A DNA stretch of 64,000 nt from positions 124,001 to 188,000 of the forward strand of contig NZ_JAJHJB010000001.1 in assembly GCF_020819555.1 (NCBI RefSeq). Reading direction: 5' to 3'. Below the pieces are notes generated by a model. That model was given only the letters and a program-made list of their open reading frames with translations, had not been told where the DNA came from and did no database searches. Source of the DNA: Pelosinus baikalensis (GTDB taxonomy: Bacteria; Bacillota; Negativicutes; DSM-13327). Every line of letters starts with the position of its first letter. Positions within the stretch are counted from its first letter, which is position 1. Of this stretch, positions 35,829-44,558 are shown in pieces. A program made the translations under genes and the position numbers.

Positions 35829-35910
35829 ATAAATATAGCGTTGCTATCTCAGCGCAAAAATCAACAGTTGGTGGCTTTTTTGGTATTAATTTCCGAAAAA
35901 GCCTTTTTTT
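35829..35910 (+). promoter_or_regulatory. leader with an intrinsic terminator before the cobT pair (possible attenuator)
   Basis: The leader contains GCGTTG-CTATCT-CAGCGC (one G-U), then the terminator GGCTTTTTTGG (35873-35883) / CCGAAAAAGCC (35893-35903) followed by seven T. The terminator lies downstream of the predicted start site, so initiated transcripts must read through it to reach cobT. Alternatively it ends bioB transcription. It is too short for a cobalamin riboswitch and lacks a B12 box. Confidence 0.6.
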
Positions 35911-35945
35911 CTGCATTAATGGTGACAAAGACAATGGAGGTTACT

Positions 35946-37004
35946 ATGAGTTTATTATTTGAAACATGTTCGCAAATTGCCCCTTTAGATCAAAAAGTCA
36001 TGGAAGCGGTTCAATTACGATTAGACACATTGATTAAACCCCAAAACAGTCTTGGCCGTCTGGAAGAGATGGTAAAGCAATACGCTGGTATTCGAAAAGA
36101 AGAACTCCCTAGAGTGCCTCGCACATGCATGGTTATCGCCTGCGCCGATCACGGCGTAGCTCGCAACCAAATCAGTGCCTATCCTGTAGAAACTACACTG
36201 CAAATGACTAAAAATTATGTGGGTGCCAAAGGTGCCAGCGCTAATGCTTTTGCAAACTTTAGCGGTGCTGATATGGTCGTAGTAGATGCCGGGGTTGCCG
36301 CTGACCTATCTGATACTAAAGGGCTATGGCATCGTAAAATTGCCTATGGGACAAAGGACTTCACGCAAGGTCCAGCAATGACACGGGAAGAAGCCACTCA
36401 AGCCCTGGAAATTGGAATCGAAATCGTGAATGAAAAGGTGCGTGCTGGCTACAGTTGTTTCAGCCTGGGTGAAATGGGTATCGGCAATACAACTTCCAGC
36501 GCAGCAATTGCAGCAGCCTTTACCAATATTACTCCCGAGCAAGCTACAGGACGCGGCACTGGCATTTCAGATAGCCGTCTTGTCTTTAAAATTGATATGG
36601 TACGCCAAGCACTTACTGTGAATCAGCCAAATCCTCAAGATGGACTGGATGTTCTGGCAAAAATCGGAGGTTTTGAAACAGGGGTTTTAGCAGGAGTTAT
36701 ACTGGGTGCCGCTGCAAATCGCTGTGTAGTTGTTATTGATGGTCTTAATACAACTGCCGCTGCGTTGATTGCCAACGCTCTTCATCCCATGGTCCCCCAC
36801 TACCTTATGCCTTCTCATTTATCCGGTGAACCTGCTCATCGCATTGCCCTAAAGTTTCTTGGCTTAGAAGCGTGCATTGATATGGGAATTCGGTTAGGAG
36901 AAGCAATTGGTGCGTCTATAGTAGTCGATATGCTGGGTGCTTCTATTAAAATGCTGGCTGGTATGGTTTCTCATGAAGATTCTGCTGGTAAAAAGGAAGC
37001 ATAA
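35946..37004 (+). CDS. cobT: nicotinate-nucleotide:base phosphoribosyltransferase, CobT/ArsA-ArsB family, paralogue 1
   Basis: This 352-residue enzyme of the CobT family activates the lower-ligand base of cobamides by transferring ribose phosphate from nicotinate mononucleotide. It keeps KPQNSLGRLE near the N-terminus and both glutamates known to be essential in Salmonella CobT: Glu176 in LGEMGIGNTT and Glu319 in IRLGEAIGA. The ATG at 35946 with GGAGG upstream gives the usual family length; a frame open to 35799 reads through the leader. A second cobT paralogue follows at once. Sporomusa and Veillonella use such a pair, ArsAB, to attach phenol and p-cresol. Confidence 0.9.
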   Translation: MSLLFETCSQIAPLDQKVMEAVQLRLDTLIKPQNSLGRLEEMVKQYAGIRKEELPRVPRTCMVIACADHGVARNQISAYPVETTLQMTKNYVGAKGASANAFANFSGADMVVVDAGVAADLSDTKGLWHRKIAYGTKDFTQGPAMTREEATQALEIGIEIVNEKVRAGYSCFSLGEMGIGNTTSSAAIAAAFTNITPEQATGRGTGISDSRLVFKIDMVRQALTVNQPNPQDGLDVLAKIGGFETGVLAGVILGAAANRCVVVIDGLNTTAAALIANALHPMVPHYLMPSHLSGEPAHRIALKFLGLEACIDMGIRLGEAIGASIVVDMLGASIKMLAGMVSHEDSAGKKEA

Positions 37005-37030
37005 TTTGTTGATAACAGGAGGTCCCACTT

Positions 37031-38128
37031 ATGATGCAAGATACGATTTTGTTAATTAAACCACTTGATACAATCGCGATGGAAAAATGCCAAATACGCC
37101 TTGATAACTTAACCAAACCTCTAAACAGTTTATATTCATTTGAACATTTGGCACGTCAGCTGTCCGGTATTACTTACAATCCTAGACCCCGCAGCCTAAA
37201 AAAAAGTATTATCATCATGGCAGCAGACCATGGCGTAGCAGCAGAAGAACCTTGCGCTTTTTCTAAACAAGAAGTGATCCTTCAAAGAATTCATAACATT
37301 TCACAAGGCGGCGCCGCAGTCAACATTTTCGCTGACCATGTTGCTGCCGATTTACTCCTTGTAGATATGGGTATTGCTGCCAACGTACCGCCTCTTCCTT
37401 TGGTAAGAAATGAAAAAATCGCTTATGGAACTAAAAACATAAACCATGGTCCTGCAATGTCTCGGGAAGAAGCGATAAAGGCAATCGAGATTGGCATTAG
37501 AGTCGCTGCTGAAACTATTAAAAAAGGTTCTCATGTCCTAGGATTAGGCGAAATGGGAGTCGCCAATACGATTTCCAGTACCGCTATCATTGCCTGCTAC
37601 AGCCAAAGCCCGCTGACTGAGTTGGTGGGAAAGACTGCAGATTCTTCTAGCGATCTTTTTAATAAAAAAATTGCACTCATTCGTCACGCCATTACCGTGA
37701 ATACTCCAAATATTCATGATCCCATTGATGTATTAAGTAAGCTGGGTGGCTTTGAGATTGCTGGACTGGTTGGGGTTATCCTAGGTGCAGCCTCAGGCGG
37801 GGCTGCCATCGTCTTAGATGGTCTTGTGACCAGCACTGCTGCCTTACTTGCGGTAAAATTAGCTCCTCAAGTAAAAGACTATCTCATTGGTTCTCATTTC
37901 CCCCCGGAACCTGCACATAAAGCCAGCCTTGACTTAATCGGTATTCCCGCTTACCTTCATCTCAACATCTCCTTAGGCGAAGGAGTGGGTGCTGCATTAG
38001 GAATGTCCTTACTCAATGCCTCATTACATGTTTTAAATGATATGAAAACCTTTGGCGATGCAGAGGTACCTGTCGCACATGACGGACCGGGCGCTCTTAA
38101 ACAAGATAAGAATGTAAAAGATGAATAA
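37031..38128 (+). CDS. cobT: CobT/ArsAB-family phosphoribosyltransferase, paralogue 2
   Basis: This 365-residue paralogue keeps the two catalytic glutamates at the Salmonella CobT positions, Glu174 (LGEMGVANTI) and Glu317 (ISLGEGVGA). The N-terminal PxNSLGRLE motif is altered to PLNSLYSFE (residues 30-38). This matches the idea of an ArsAB-like heterodimer in which the two subunits have diverged to accept phenolic bases. The start is ATG 37031 after AGGAGG, 26 bases behind the first paralogue. A strong terminator follows. Confidence 0.88.
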   Translation: MMQDTILLIKPLDTIAMEKCQIRLDNLTKPLNSLYSFEHLARQLSGITYNPRPRSLKKSIIIMAADHGVAAEEPCAFSKQEVILQRIHNISQGGAAVNIFADHVAADLLLVDMGIAANVPPLPLVRNEKIAYGTKNINHGPAMSREEAIKAIEIGIRVAAETIKKGSHVLGLGEMGVANTISSTAIIACYSQSPLTELVGKTADSSSDLFNKKIALIRHAITVNTPNIHDPIDVLSKLGGFEIAGLVGVILGAASGGAAIVLDGLVTSTAALLAVKLAPQVKDYLIGSHFPPEPAHKASLDLIGIPAYLHLNISLGEGVGAALGMSLLNASLHVLNDMKTFGDAEVPVAHDGPGALKQDKNVKDE

Positions 38129-38177
38129 ACAAAATGATGGCAGCAGTTCATAAGAAACTGCTGCCATCATTTTGTTT
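38127..38177 (+). terminator. terminator of the cobT pair
   Basis: A 21-bp perfect stem (38127-38147 with 38157-38177; ATGATGGCAGCAGT/ACTGCTGCCATCAT core) has a 9-base loop. It overlaps the stop codon of the second cobT, and TTTGTTTATT follows. Confidence 0.88.
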
Positions 38178-38221
38178 ATTCATTAGAATTTATAAATTTT
38201 ATAAGTAAAAAATATAAAAAT

Positions 38222-38340
38222 TATGAACCACAAAGGCACAATGCCGCTGTTGCGGCACACAAAGGAGTACACGAAAAATATAAATAACCCCATTTGTGTC
38301 CTTTGCGTCTTTGTGGTTCGATTGTTTTATATGTTTTATG
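38222..38340 (-). repeat. palindromic intergenic repeat, copy 5 (reverse orientation)
   Basis: Read on the minus strand this is a complete copy: ATAAAACAATCGAACC, GACGCAAAGGACACAAA, the central GCCGCAACAGCGGC and CTTTGTGGTTCAT. Its outer edge supplies the TAA stop codon of the cheW gene. Confidence 0.85.
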
Positions 38341-38815
38341 CAGGAACATAGTTCTGCAAATTTTCTAATGCAAGTCCATTAATCTCTACTCCAGTCAATA
38401 AATGATCCATATCTAACATAACAATGAGACGCTCCTCCACTTTGCCAATTCCAATTATGAATTTACTTTCTGCTTCTTGAATAAAAGAGGGCGCAGCTTC
38501 GATCTCTTCGGAATTAAATACTACAATGTCCGTTACTTCATCCACTAAGCATCCTACGATACGCTCATTCGTCTGAACCATAATAATCTTACTTTCATCA
38601 TTTATTACTTGGTTTTCTAACTTTAATTTTTTGCGTAAGTTAAAAACATATCGAACATTATCTCTCCAATTTATCATACCTTCCATATTGCCCAAGGTAC
38701 CCGGGACCACTTGAATATTGACTCGATTAGCTCTAATAATACCATGTACTGTTGCTGCCTCTATGGCAAATTCAGTACCATTCATTTCAAAAACAACCAT
38801 TTGCATACGTGCCAT
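38336..38815 (-). CDS. cheW: CheW-like chemotaxis coupling protein
   Basis: This 159-residue CheW-domain protein couples chemoreceptors to CheA. The segments VVFEMNGTEFAIEAATVHGI, GMINWRDNVRYVFNLRKKL and ERIVGCLVDEVTDIV are typical. It is encoded 35 bases after a soluble chemoreceptor and is probably its dedicated partner. The stop codon and last bases lie in the edge of a repeat element, so the original C-terminus may have been slightly changed by that insertion. No cheA is near. Confidence 0.88.
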   Translation of the reverse strand: MARMQMVVFEMNGTEFAIEAATVHGIIRANRVNIQVVPGTLGNMEGMINWRDNVRYVFNLRKKLKLENQVINDESKIIMVQTNERIVGCLVDEVTDIVVFNSEEIEAAPSFIQEAESKFIIGIGKVEERLIVMLDMDHLLTGVEINGLALENLQNYVPA

Positions 38816-38850
38816 ACCATCATCTCCTAGCCCTAAATCAGTAACTACTT

Positions 38851-39879
38851 TTACATATCATTTGCTAAGGCATATAACTCTTCCGCCATGCCAGTTACTT
38901 CCTCAATGGCAGCCGCCTGCTGTTCTACGGTTAAGCTGGTAGCACTTCCCATAGCGACGGTCTTATCTACGGATTGCTGAATAATGTTAGTAAATTCTTT
39001 TATTTTACCCACTGTCTGTTTCGAATCCCCTGAGAGCTTTCTGATTTCTTGTGCCACCACACCAAAACCGAGACCTGCTTCGCCTGCTCTGGCTGCCTCG
39101 ATTGCTGCATTTAATCCTAACAAACGGGTTTCATCAGCAATTTCTTTGATAAAATCCATCACTTCATTAATTTTCCCTGATACTACATTTACGTTATTTA
39201 TTTCTGTATTCAAGGAACTTTGATTCGCGCTAACATCACTTGCAGAAGCTGCCAGCTCTTCCATTGTAGCTGATATTTGAATCACACTATCATTAATAAT
39301 ACCAGCCATATTCCTTAATTTACTTTGCTGATACCACATTTTCGATAGGGTATTGGCAACTAAATATAAGACATGAGCAGCAACCTCCACGCTTTTTCTA
39401 GGCACTTGCTTGATTTCACTTAACGATTTCATATATTCGTCAGGATCTACGCCGATTTCTTGGGCTATTTGACGAAATTTACCTTCATCTGGAGCAGAAG
39501 TCAAGACCTGCCCGCCTAATATCGTCCCGATCTGTTTACCCTCCAGCATAATAGGAGCTGCAAAATCAACCAAACCAGCATGACAATCATAAATCGCTGG
39601 CTTGCCTGTTCTGGCAGACTCTTCACCGCCTTTGCTGTCACATTCCATACAGCGTTTGTTCCCAACATTCGATTCCCGCGTATGTTTCATACAAAATGTT
39701 GTGAAATTGCTGGGAGTAGTGACGGGCTTCCCCTCAATATCAACTGCAATACTGGCTACCCCTACAGCTTCGGCAAAGTTATCCTGAAAGGTCTGCAAAA
39801 AGTTTACATCAATAATATCTACTAACTTGACTTTACTAAAATCTTCTAAAGGCTGTTTTACTGCTGTCACCTTTGTCAT
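38851..39879 (-). CDS. soluble methyl-accepting chemotaxis protein with PocR ligand-binding domain
   Basis: This 342-residue receptor has no membrane helix. Residues about 18-190 form a PocR sensory domain with cysteines in FCMKHTRESNVGNKRCMECD and YDCHAGLVDFAAPI. In PocR regulators this domain senses 1,2-propanediol or related compounds. The C-terminal part has the hairpin-tip signature ETRLLGLNAAIEAARAGEAG of methyl-accepting proteins but is short. It should sense an intracellular small molecule. Encoded between eutJ-like and cheW genes. Confidence 0.9.
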   Translation of the reverse strand: MTKVTAVKQPLEDFSKVKLVDIIDVNFLQTFQDNFAEAVGVASIAVDIEGKPVTTPSNFTTFCMKHTRESNVGNKRCMECDSKGGEESARTGKPAIYDCHAGLVDFAAPIMLEGKQIGTILGGQVLTSAPDEGKFRQIAQEIGVDPDEYMKSLSEIKQVPRKSVEVAAHVLYLVANTLSKMWYQQSKLRNMAGIINDSVIQISATMEELAASASDVSANQSSLNTEINNVNVVSGKINEVMDFIKEIADETRLLGLNAAIEAARAGEAGLGFGVVAQEIRKLSGDSKQTVGKIKEFTNIIQQSVDKTVAMGSATSLTVEQQAAAIEEVTGMAEELYALANDM

Positions 39880-40023
39880 GGATTTTGCCTCCGTTTTTTA
39901 ATTTTTCAGTTTTCTATTTAATGATAATTTTCGACAAAGGCGACATGATTTCCTTGAGAATTTTTTAGCTTCATTATTGCACATTTTTGCCATTTTTTGA
40001 TCTTTTTGTAATATTATGTCGTT

Positions 40024-40839
40024 TTAGCCAAACATAGCAATTCCTAATGGCGTAACTAACAAAGGATGAGGGGGAACGTGTACTTTACGTCCGAAAGCTT
40101 TGCTAAATTCTTCACCAAAACCAGTCAGATAAGCGGTACCGCCTACCACATATACGGGGTAATCCTGATATTCATCATATTCTGCCAGCATGTTCTTTAC
40201 AATCGTTGCCATCTTTTCAATAACAGGTAAAACAACTGGCATGATGCGTCGATGCTGGGATACATCTTTTTTAAGAACTTCCGCTTCCTCATAGGTAATT
40301 TTATATGCTCCAGATAGCACCAGAGATATGTGAGTACCTCCTGTTGCCTCATCAGCGGTGAAAACTAAATCTCCGTTCTTTAATACAGCAATCCCTGTAG
40401 TTCCGCCACCAATATCCACCACGATACCATGACCGATATTTAGAGCTTTAGCTGCTGCCACTGGTTCATCCACTTGACAGATAGGTTCGATCCCCGCCCC
40501 TGCAATCACATGTCCGCAAGCCTGGGCATTACGCCCTACTGTACCTGGCGGAATGGCTGTTGCTCCTTTATCTAGCGTAATACCCATAATTTTTTCTACC
40601 TCAGCCTTTAGTTCTTCAACAATCGTCGTCGCTCCCCTAAAATCAACAACTAAACCATCTTTCACCACCGATGCCCAGCGCAGGCTTCCAGCTACAGGAT
40701 TCCCCTGGCTGTCAGTCACGACCAGTACCACATCAGCCGTTCCCAAATCTACTCCCACTTTATAAGGTCCTGGCAAATCGGCTGCTGTTCCTGTTTCGAT
40801 CAGATGATGCAATTGATGAATCTTTTCATATGCTTCCAT
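40024..40839 (-). CDS. eutJ: EutJ-like Hsp70/actin-fold protein
   Basis: This protein of about 271 residues is of the EutJ family, an actin/Hsp70-like ATPase usually encoded in ethanolamine-utilisation operons. It shows the phosphate-1 motif VGVDLGTADVVLVV, the phosphate-2 motif VVDIGGGTTGIAVL and the adenosine motif VYVVGGTAYLTGFG. ATG 40839 follows GGGAGG; an upstream frame to 40872 lacks a site. No other eut or microcompartment genes lie in the window, so this is an orphan location. It precedes the PocR-domain chemoreceptor in the same direction. Confidence 0.87.
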   Translation of the reverse strand: MEAYEKIHQLHHLIETGTAADLPGPYKVGVDLGTADVVLVVTDSQGNPVAGSLRWASVVKDGLVVDFRGATTIVEELKAEVEKIMGITLDKGATAIPPGTVGRNAQACGHVIAGAGIEPICQVDEPVAAAKALNIGHGIVVDIGGGTTGIAVLKNGDLVFTADEATGGTHISLVLSGAYKITYEEAEVLKKDVSQHRRIMPVVLPVIEKMATIVKNMLAEYDEYQDYPVYVVGGTAYLTGFGEEFSKAFGRKVHVPPHPLLVTPLGIAMFG

Positions 40840-41009
40840 ACTTGTCCTCCCTATCGTTATTGCCAAAGGCAATTGTATGCTCTTCTTAACTTAACTCGCT
40901 GACCAAGTCTCTCTTTATGATTATCCAAATCTTAATTTATATCCTGCTCCAAAAGGCCTAATAGAATGCCCACTTCTTTTACTATCTTGCTCAAATTATT
41001 TATAAAAGG
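40840..41009. other. gap upstream of the eutJ-like gene
   Basis: AT-rich spacer holding the presumed promoter of the eutJ-receptor-cheW operon. I could not pick a convincing promoter or operator by eye. Confidence 0.4.
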
Positions 41010-41120
41010 CTGACACATCCTCTTAAAACATATAAAACAATCGAACCACAAAGGCGCAAAGGACACAAAGGGGCTTAACCGCAGTAGCGGCATCGTGGCC
41101 TTTGTGGTTCATAGATTTTA
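41010..41120 (+). repeat. palindromic intergenic repeat, copy 6 (short form)
   Basis: Left end CTGACACATCCTCTTAAAAC with TCGAACCACAAAGGCGCAAA, centre ACCGCAGTAGCGGC, right end CCTTTGTGGTTCATA. The T-rich middle segment found in long copies is absent. Confidence 0.85.
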
Positions 41121-41164
41121 ATATTTTTCACCATAAAACTTATATATTCCAGTACTAAAATTAA

Positions 41165-41203
41165 TAAAGAACCAAAATCTCATAAAGGAATTTTGGTTCT
41201 TTA
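41165..41203 (-). terminator. terminator of the phosphatase gene
   Basis: Arms TAAAGAACCAAAAT and ATTTTGGTTCTTTA form a 14-bp stem ten bases beyond the stop codon of the metallophosphoesterase gene. Confidence 0.85.
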
Positions 41204-41212
41204 CATCGTGTA

Positions 41213-42496
41213 TTATTGGAATTTTATATTCTTATCAATGGACCAAGCATCAATTAAGGCACCACTTTGCTTATATGCTTTCACATGTAGAATCTGATTT
41301 TTCATCTCCACTACAAGATAATTTGGTTCATCCAATGGATTATAAAAAAATGCATCCCACTCACTTGCTGCCGTATCATTGTAGGTTTTGATACCGCTTC
41401 GCCCAGTCGTTACATAGATCGTCCCCTTGCCCGGGCTATCTACCACTTGATCATCATATATAGGATAGGTACGGGCATAATTATGTTCGTGACCAGAAAA
41501 GACCACATCCACATGATATTTATCTAAGATAGGTACAAAAGCTCTTTTAATCCTGGAATTAGCTCCTCCCACCTTGTTATGGTATGGCGGTCTATGTAAA
41601 AAAACAATTTTCCACTTTTTATCCGTCGCTGCCAGATCCTGCTCTAACCAATTTTTCTGTATTTCTAGTATTTGGGGAATAAGCTGAACTTGTTCGCCGA
41701 TTTGACTATCTAACATAACGAAATGTACATCCCCATAATCGAAAGAATAAACTTGCCTTCTAAGACTTTCAGGACCATTAACAGGAACTTTGAGTTGAGC
41801 CGTAAATAATACAGGCTGTGAGAAGCGCCTTTCTGGTGTATAGTTCTCATGATTACCCGTCAAAGGCATTGCTGGAATCCGATCAATGACCCCTTGACCC
41901 GTGTTAAACCATGCATCCCATTGCGCATAATCCTGCCCTACATCGACTAAATCTCCCACATTAATAAAAAATTTCGCATCTTGGTTAGTCTGATATGCCT
42001 GCTGCAGAGTAGTACGCCAAACCTCATAGTTAATACTCTGGGAATCGCCAAATACCAAAAATTTAAAACCCTCATTCTTTTCTGTAGGTGTAGAAAAAGT
42101 ACGCGTTTCCCCCCATCCACTGCCTTCATTGATTTGATATACATAGCGTGTACCAGGCTTCAAACCCATTAGCGTAACTGAATGGATATTCATATTTCCC
42201 CGATTCGTGACTAATGTCTCCACCTTAGCATCTATAATTCGGGCTTTATGAGGAAAAGACCTGATAAATTCCCTCTGGGCATAACGCACCTGCCCCGCAA
42301 GTTCCGTCTCTTCTGTTCTCCAGGTAATAGTCTGGGTTGTTTTTGGATCAGACTCCCAGGTAAGGGTTACATGATCTACCCCAGCAGCAGCTGCCAAAGG
42401 CTGTTCTAAAAACGGCATCATAGAAGAAGCTATAAGAAGAACAATTGCTATTAAAGAGATTCTAATACTGTAAAACAACTTCTTTTTATGCAGCAT
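41213..42496 (-). CDS. secreted purple-acid-phosphatase-like metallophosphoesterase
   Basis: This 427-residue exported protein has a signal anchor (about 6-35), an N-terminal fibronectin-like purple-acid-phosphatase domain (VTLTWESDPKTTQTITWRT) and a calcineurin-like catalytic domain. The metal-ligand motifs are FGDSQS, VGDLVDVG, TGNHENY, and FSGHEHNYARTYP. It should hydrolyse phosphate esters outside the cytoplasm. The ATG at 42496 follows GGGAGAG; the frame open to 42535 has no such site. Single gene with its own terminator, flanked on both sides by repeat copies. Confidence 0.88.
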   Translation of the reverse strand: MLHKKKLFYSIRISLIAIVLLIASSMMPFLEQPLAAAAGVDHVTLTWESDPKTTQTITWRTEETELAGQVRYAQREFIRSFPHKARIIDAKVETLVTNRGNMNIHSVTLMGLKPGTRYVYQINEGSGWGETRTFSTPTEKNEGFKFLVFGDSQSINYEVWRTTLQQAYQTNQDAKFFINVGDLVDVGQDYAQWDAWFNTGQGVIDRIPAMPLTGNHENYTPERRFSQPVLFTAQLKVPVNGPESLRRQVYSFDYGDVHFVMLDSQIGEQVQLIPQILEIQKNWLEQDLAATDKKWKIVFLHRPPYHNKVGGANSRIKRAFVPILDKYHVDVVFSGHEHNYARTYPIYDDQVVDSPGKGTIYVTTGRSGIKTYNDTAASEWDAFFYNPLDEPNYLVVEMKNQILHVKAYKQSGALIDAWSIDKNIKFQ

Positions 42497-42574
42497 GCTG
42501 TCTCTCCCTTGTCCAAATATATGATATGATTTCAATCATTTCATTTATAAAAAACATGTCATCAACTAAATATT

Positions 42575-42675
42575 CTTTAAAATACCGATAAAGCGAATGG
42601 AACCACAAAGACGCAAAGGACACAAAGGGCTTAACCGCGTTAGCGGCATTGTGCCTTTGTGGTTCATAAAATCTC
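42575..42675 (+). repeat. palindromic intergenic repeat, copy 7 (short form)
   Basis: GGAACCACAAAGACGCAAAG starts at 42599, with GGACACAAAGGGC, centre ACCGCGTTAGCGGC and CCTTTGTGGTTCAT. It is the same short form as copy 6, and the two flank the phosphatase gene in the same orientation. Confidence 0.85.
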
Positions 42676-42688
42676 ATCTTCTTCGCAC

Positions 42689-44341
42689 CTAAATACTACT
42701 TGCTTTGAAGGCTTCATTCACGATTTCTTTTGCTTCTTCTTGAATTTGCTTGAGATGGTCTGCCCCTTTAAAGCTTTCGGCATATATTTTGTACACCTCT
42801 TCTGTTCCGGACGGTCTTGCAGCAAACCAACCATTCTCGGTGCAAACCTTTAATCCTCCTATATCGGCTTGATTACTAGGTGCCTTAGTCAACTTCGCGG
42901 TAATGATTTCCCCGGCTAATGTTTGCGCTTTGACCTGCTCTGGTGAGAGCTTCGACAATATAGTCTTCTGCTGCGTATTCGCAGCAGCATCGATGCGTGC
43001 ATATACAGGCGCTCCAAACTTCTCACTTAAATCCTGATAATGCAGCCCTGGATCTCGGCCAGTTTTCGCAGTAATCTCTGCAGCTAATAGGCACAGAATA
43101 ATACCATCCTTATCTGTTGTCCAGACAGTACCATCCTTTCTGAGAAAAGATGCTCCAGCACTTTCTTCACCGCCAAAACCAAAGGAACCATCAACGAGAC
43201 CGTCAACAAACCACTTGAAACCCACAGGGACTTCCGCAAGTCTTTTACCTAGACTGGCAGCAATGCGGTCAATCATCGAAGAACTGACCAATGTCTTACC
43301 AATAGCAGCATCTTCACGCCATCCCTTACGGTTTTGAAACAAATAGGAAATGGCTATGGAAAGATAGTGATTGGGATTCATTAAACCAACGCTGGGAGCA
43401 ACAATACCGTGACGATCAAAATCTGGGTCGTTGCCGAAAGCGAGATCATATTTTTCTTTTAAATCGATAAGCCCGGCCATGGCATAAGGAGACGAACAAT
43501 CCATGCGAATTTTCCCGTCTGCATCTACATTCATAAAGCCAAAAGTAGGATCGGGATACCCATTGATTACATCAATGTCAAGACCATAGGTTTCTGCGAT
43601 GGGTGCCCAATAACCAAGACCCGCACCACCTAGAGCATCGGCCCCCAACTTCAGACCGGAAGCCTTTATCACTTTCATATCAATTACCTGTTCTAAATCA
43701 TTCACATAAGGCATAATAAAATCATATTCATGTACATAAGTTGTTTTTAACGCTTTTTCATAAGGTAAGCGTTTGATCTTTTGATTGCCCTCTAGTAAGA
43801 TTTGATTAGCTTTATCAGCAATCCATTTGGTAATATGAGTATCCGCTGGTCCACCATTAGGAGGATTGTACTTAATGCCGCCATTATCCGGCGGGTTATG
43901 AGAAGGCGTAATGACAATACCATCGGCCAGCCCTTCTTTTCTGCATTTGTTATATTTGAGAATTGCGTGAGAAATGCCCGGTGTCGGGGTATAATTCATA
44001 TCCTTAGCAATGAAGGTTTCTACGTTATTAGCCGCTAAAACTTCTACTGCCGAAATAAAAGCAGGTTCAGACAAGGCATGAGTATCAAAGCCAATAAACA
44101 GCGGACCCGTAATATTTTGGGCTTTGCGGTAGCAGCAGATCGCCTGGGTAATCCCATAAATATGCTGTTCATTAAAGCTGGATTGCAGTGAATTTCCTCG
44201 ATGCCCAGAAGTTCCAAAAACAACTTGCTGCCCTGGAATATTGACATTCGGATTATTATTATAGTAGGCACTAACTAAACGTGGGATATTGACTAACATG
44301 CTTTTAGGAGCTTTTTTCCCTGCCATGGAGTGAATCGACAT
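42689..44341 (-). CDS. pgm: phosphoglucomutase, alpha-D-glucose phosphate-specific
   Basis: This 550-residue enzyme interconverts glucose-1-phosphate and glucose-6-phosphate. It has VVFGTSGHRGNSL near the N-terminus and the phosphoserine loop ITPSHNPPDNGGIKYN. The metal loop is GNDPDFDRHG, the sugar-binding loop FGGEESAGASFLR, and the phosphate-binding ARPSGTEEVYKIYAES lies near the C-terminus. The length matches the Pgm (TIGR01132) family. ATG 44341 follows GAGGTG; the frame to 44365 adds eight unsupported residues. Confidence 0.94.
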   Translation of the reverse strand: MSIHSMAGKKAPKSMLVNIPRLVSAYYNNNPNVNIPGQQVVFGTSGHRGNSLQSSFNEQHIYGITQAICCYRKAQNITGPLFIGFDTHALSEPAFISAVEVLAANNVETFIAKDMNYTPTPGISHAILKYNKCRKEGLADGIVITPSHNPPDNGGIKYNPPNGGPADTHITKWIADKANQILLEGNQKIKRLPYEKALKTTYVHEYDFIMPYVNDLEQVIDMKVIKASGLKLGADALGGAGLGYWAPIAETYGLDIDVINGYPDPTFGFMNVDADGKIRMDCSSPYAMAGLIDLKEKYDLAFGNDPDFDRHGIVAPSVGLMNPNHYLSIAISYLFQNRKGWREDAAIGKTLVSSSMIDRIAASLGKRLAEVPVGFKWFVDGLVDGSFGFGGEESAGASFLRKDGTVWTTDKDGIILCLLAAEITAKTGRDPGLHYQDLSEKFGAPVYARIDAAANTQQKTILSKLSPEQVKAQTLAGEIITAKLTKAPSNQADIGGLKVCTENGWFAARPSGTEEVYKIYAESFKGADHLKQIQEEAKEIVNEAFKASSI

Positions 44342-44558
44342 AGATAGATGCACCTCACAATTCATTTTATATTGTTTCTACATCCTAAGTGACTGCCTAT
44401 TTATTATTACATTCCCCAGCCACTGCAAAATACCCTGCCAAAGCCTTCACTAGTAAGGGATTTTTTTACATCCTTTATTCCTCAACCCCTTCTTTATGCA
44501 TTTTCAAAACATTAAGCAGTTATGTTTCTCCTGAAAAAACATTTTCTGCATTTAGGTG

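Noticed and set aside
35819..35945. Cobalamin riboswitch before the cobT pair
   Set aside because: The leader is too short and lacks the B12-box consensus.
39880..40023. Sigma-D type motility promoter before the chemoreceptor gene
   Set aside because: A CTAAA occurs, but no GCCGATAT-like element follows at the right distance.
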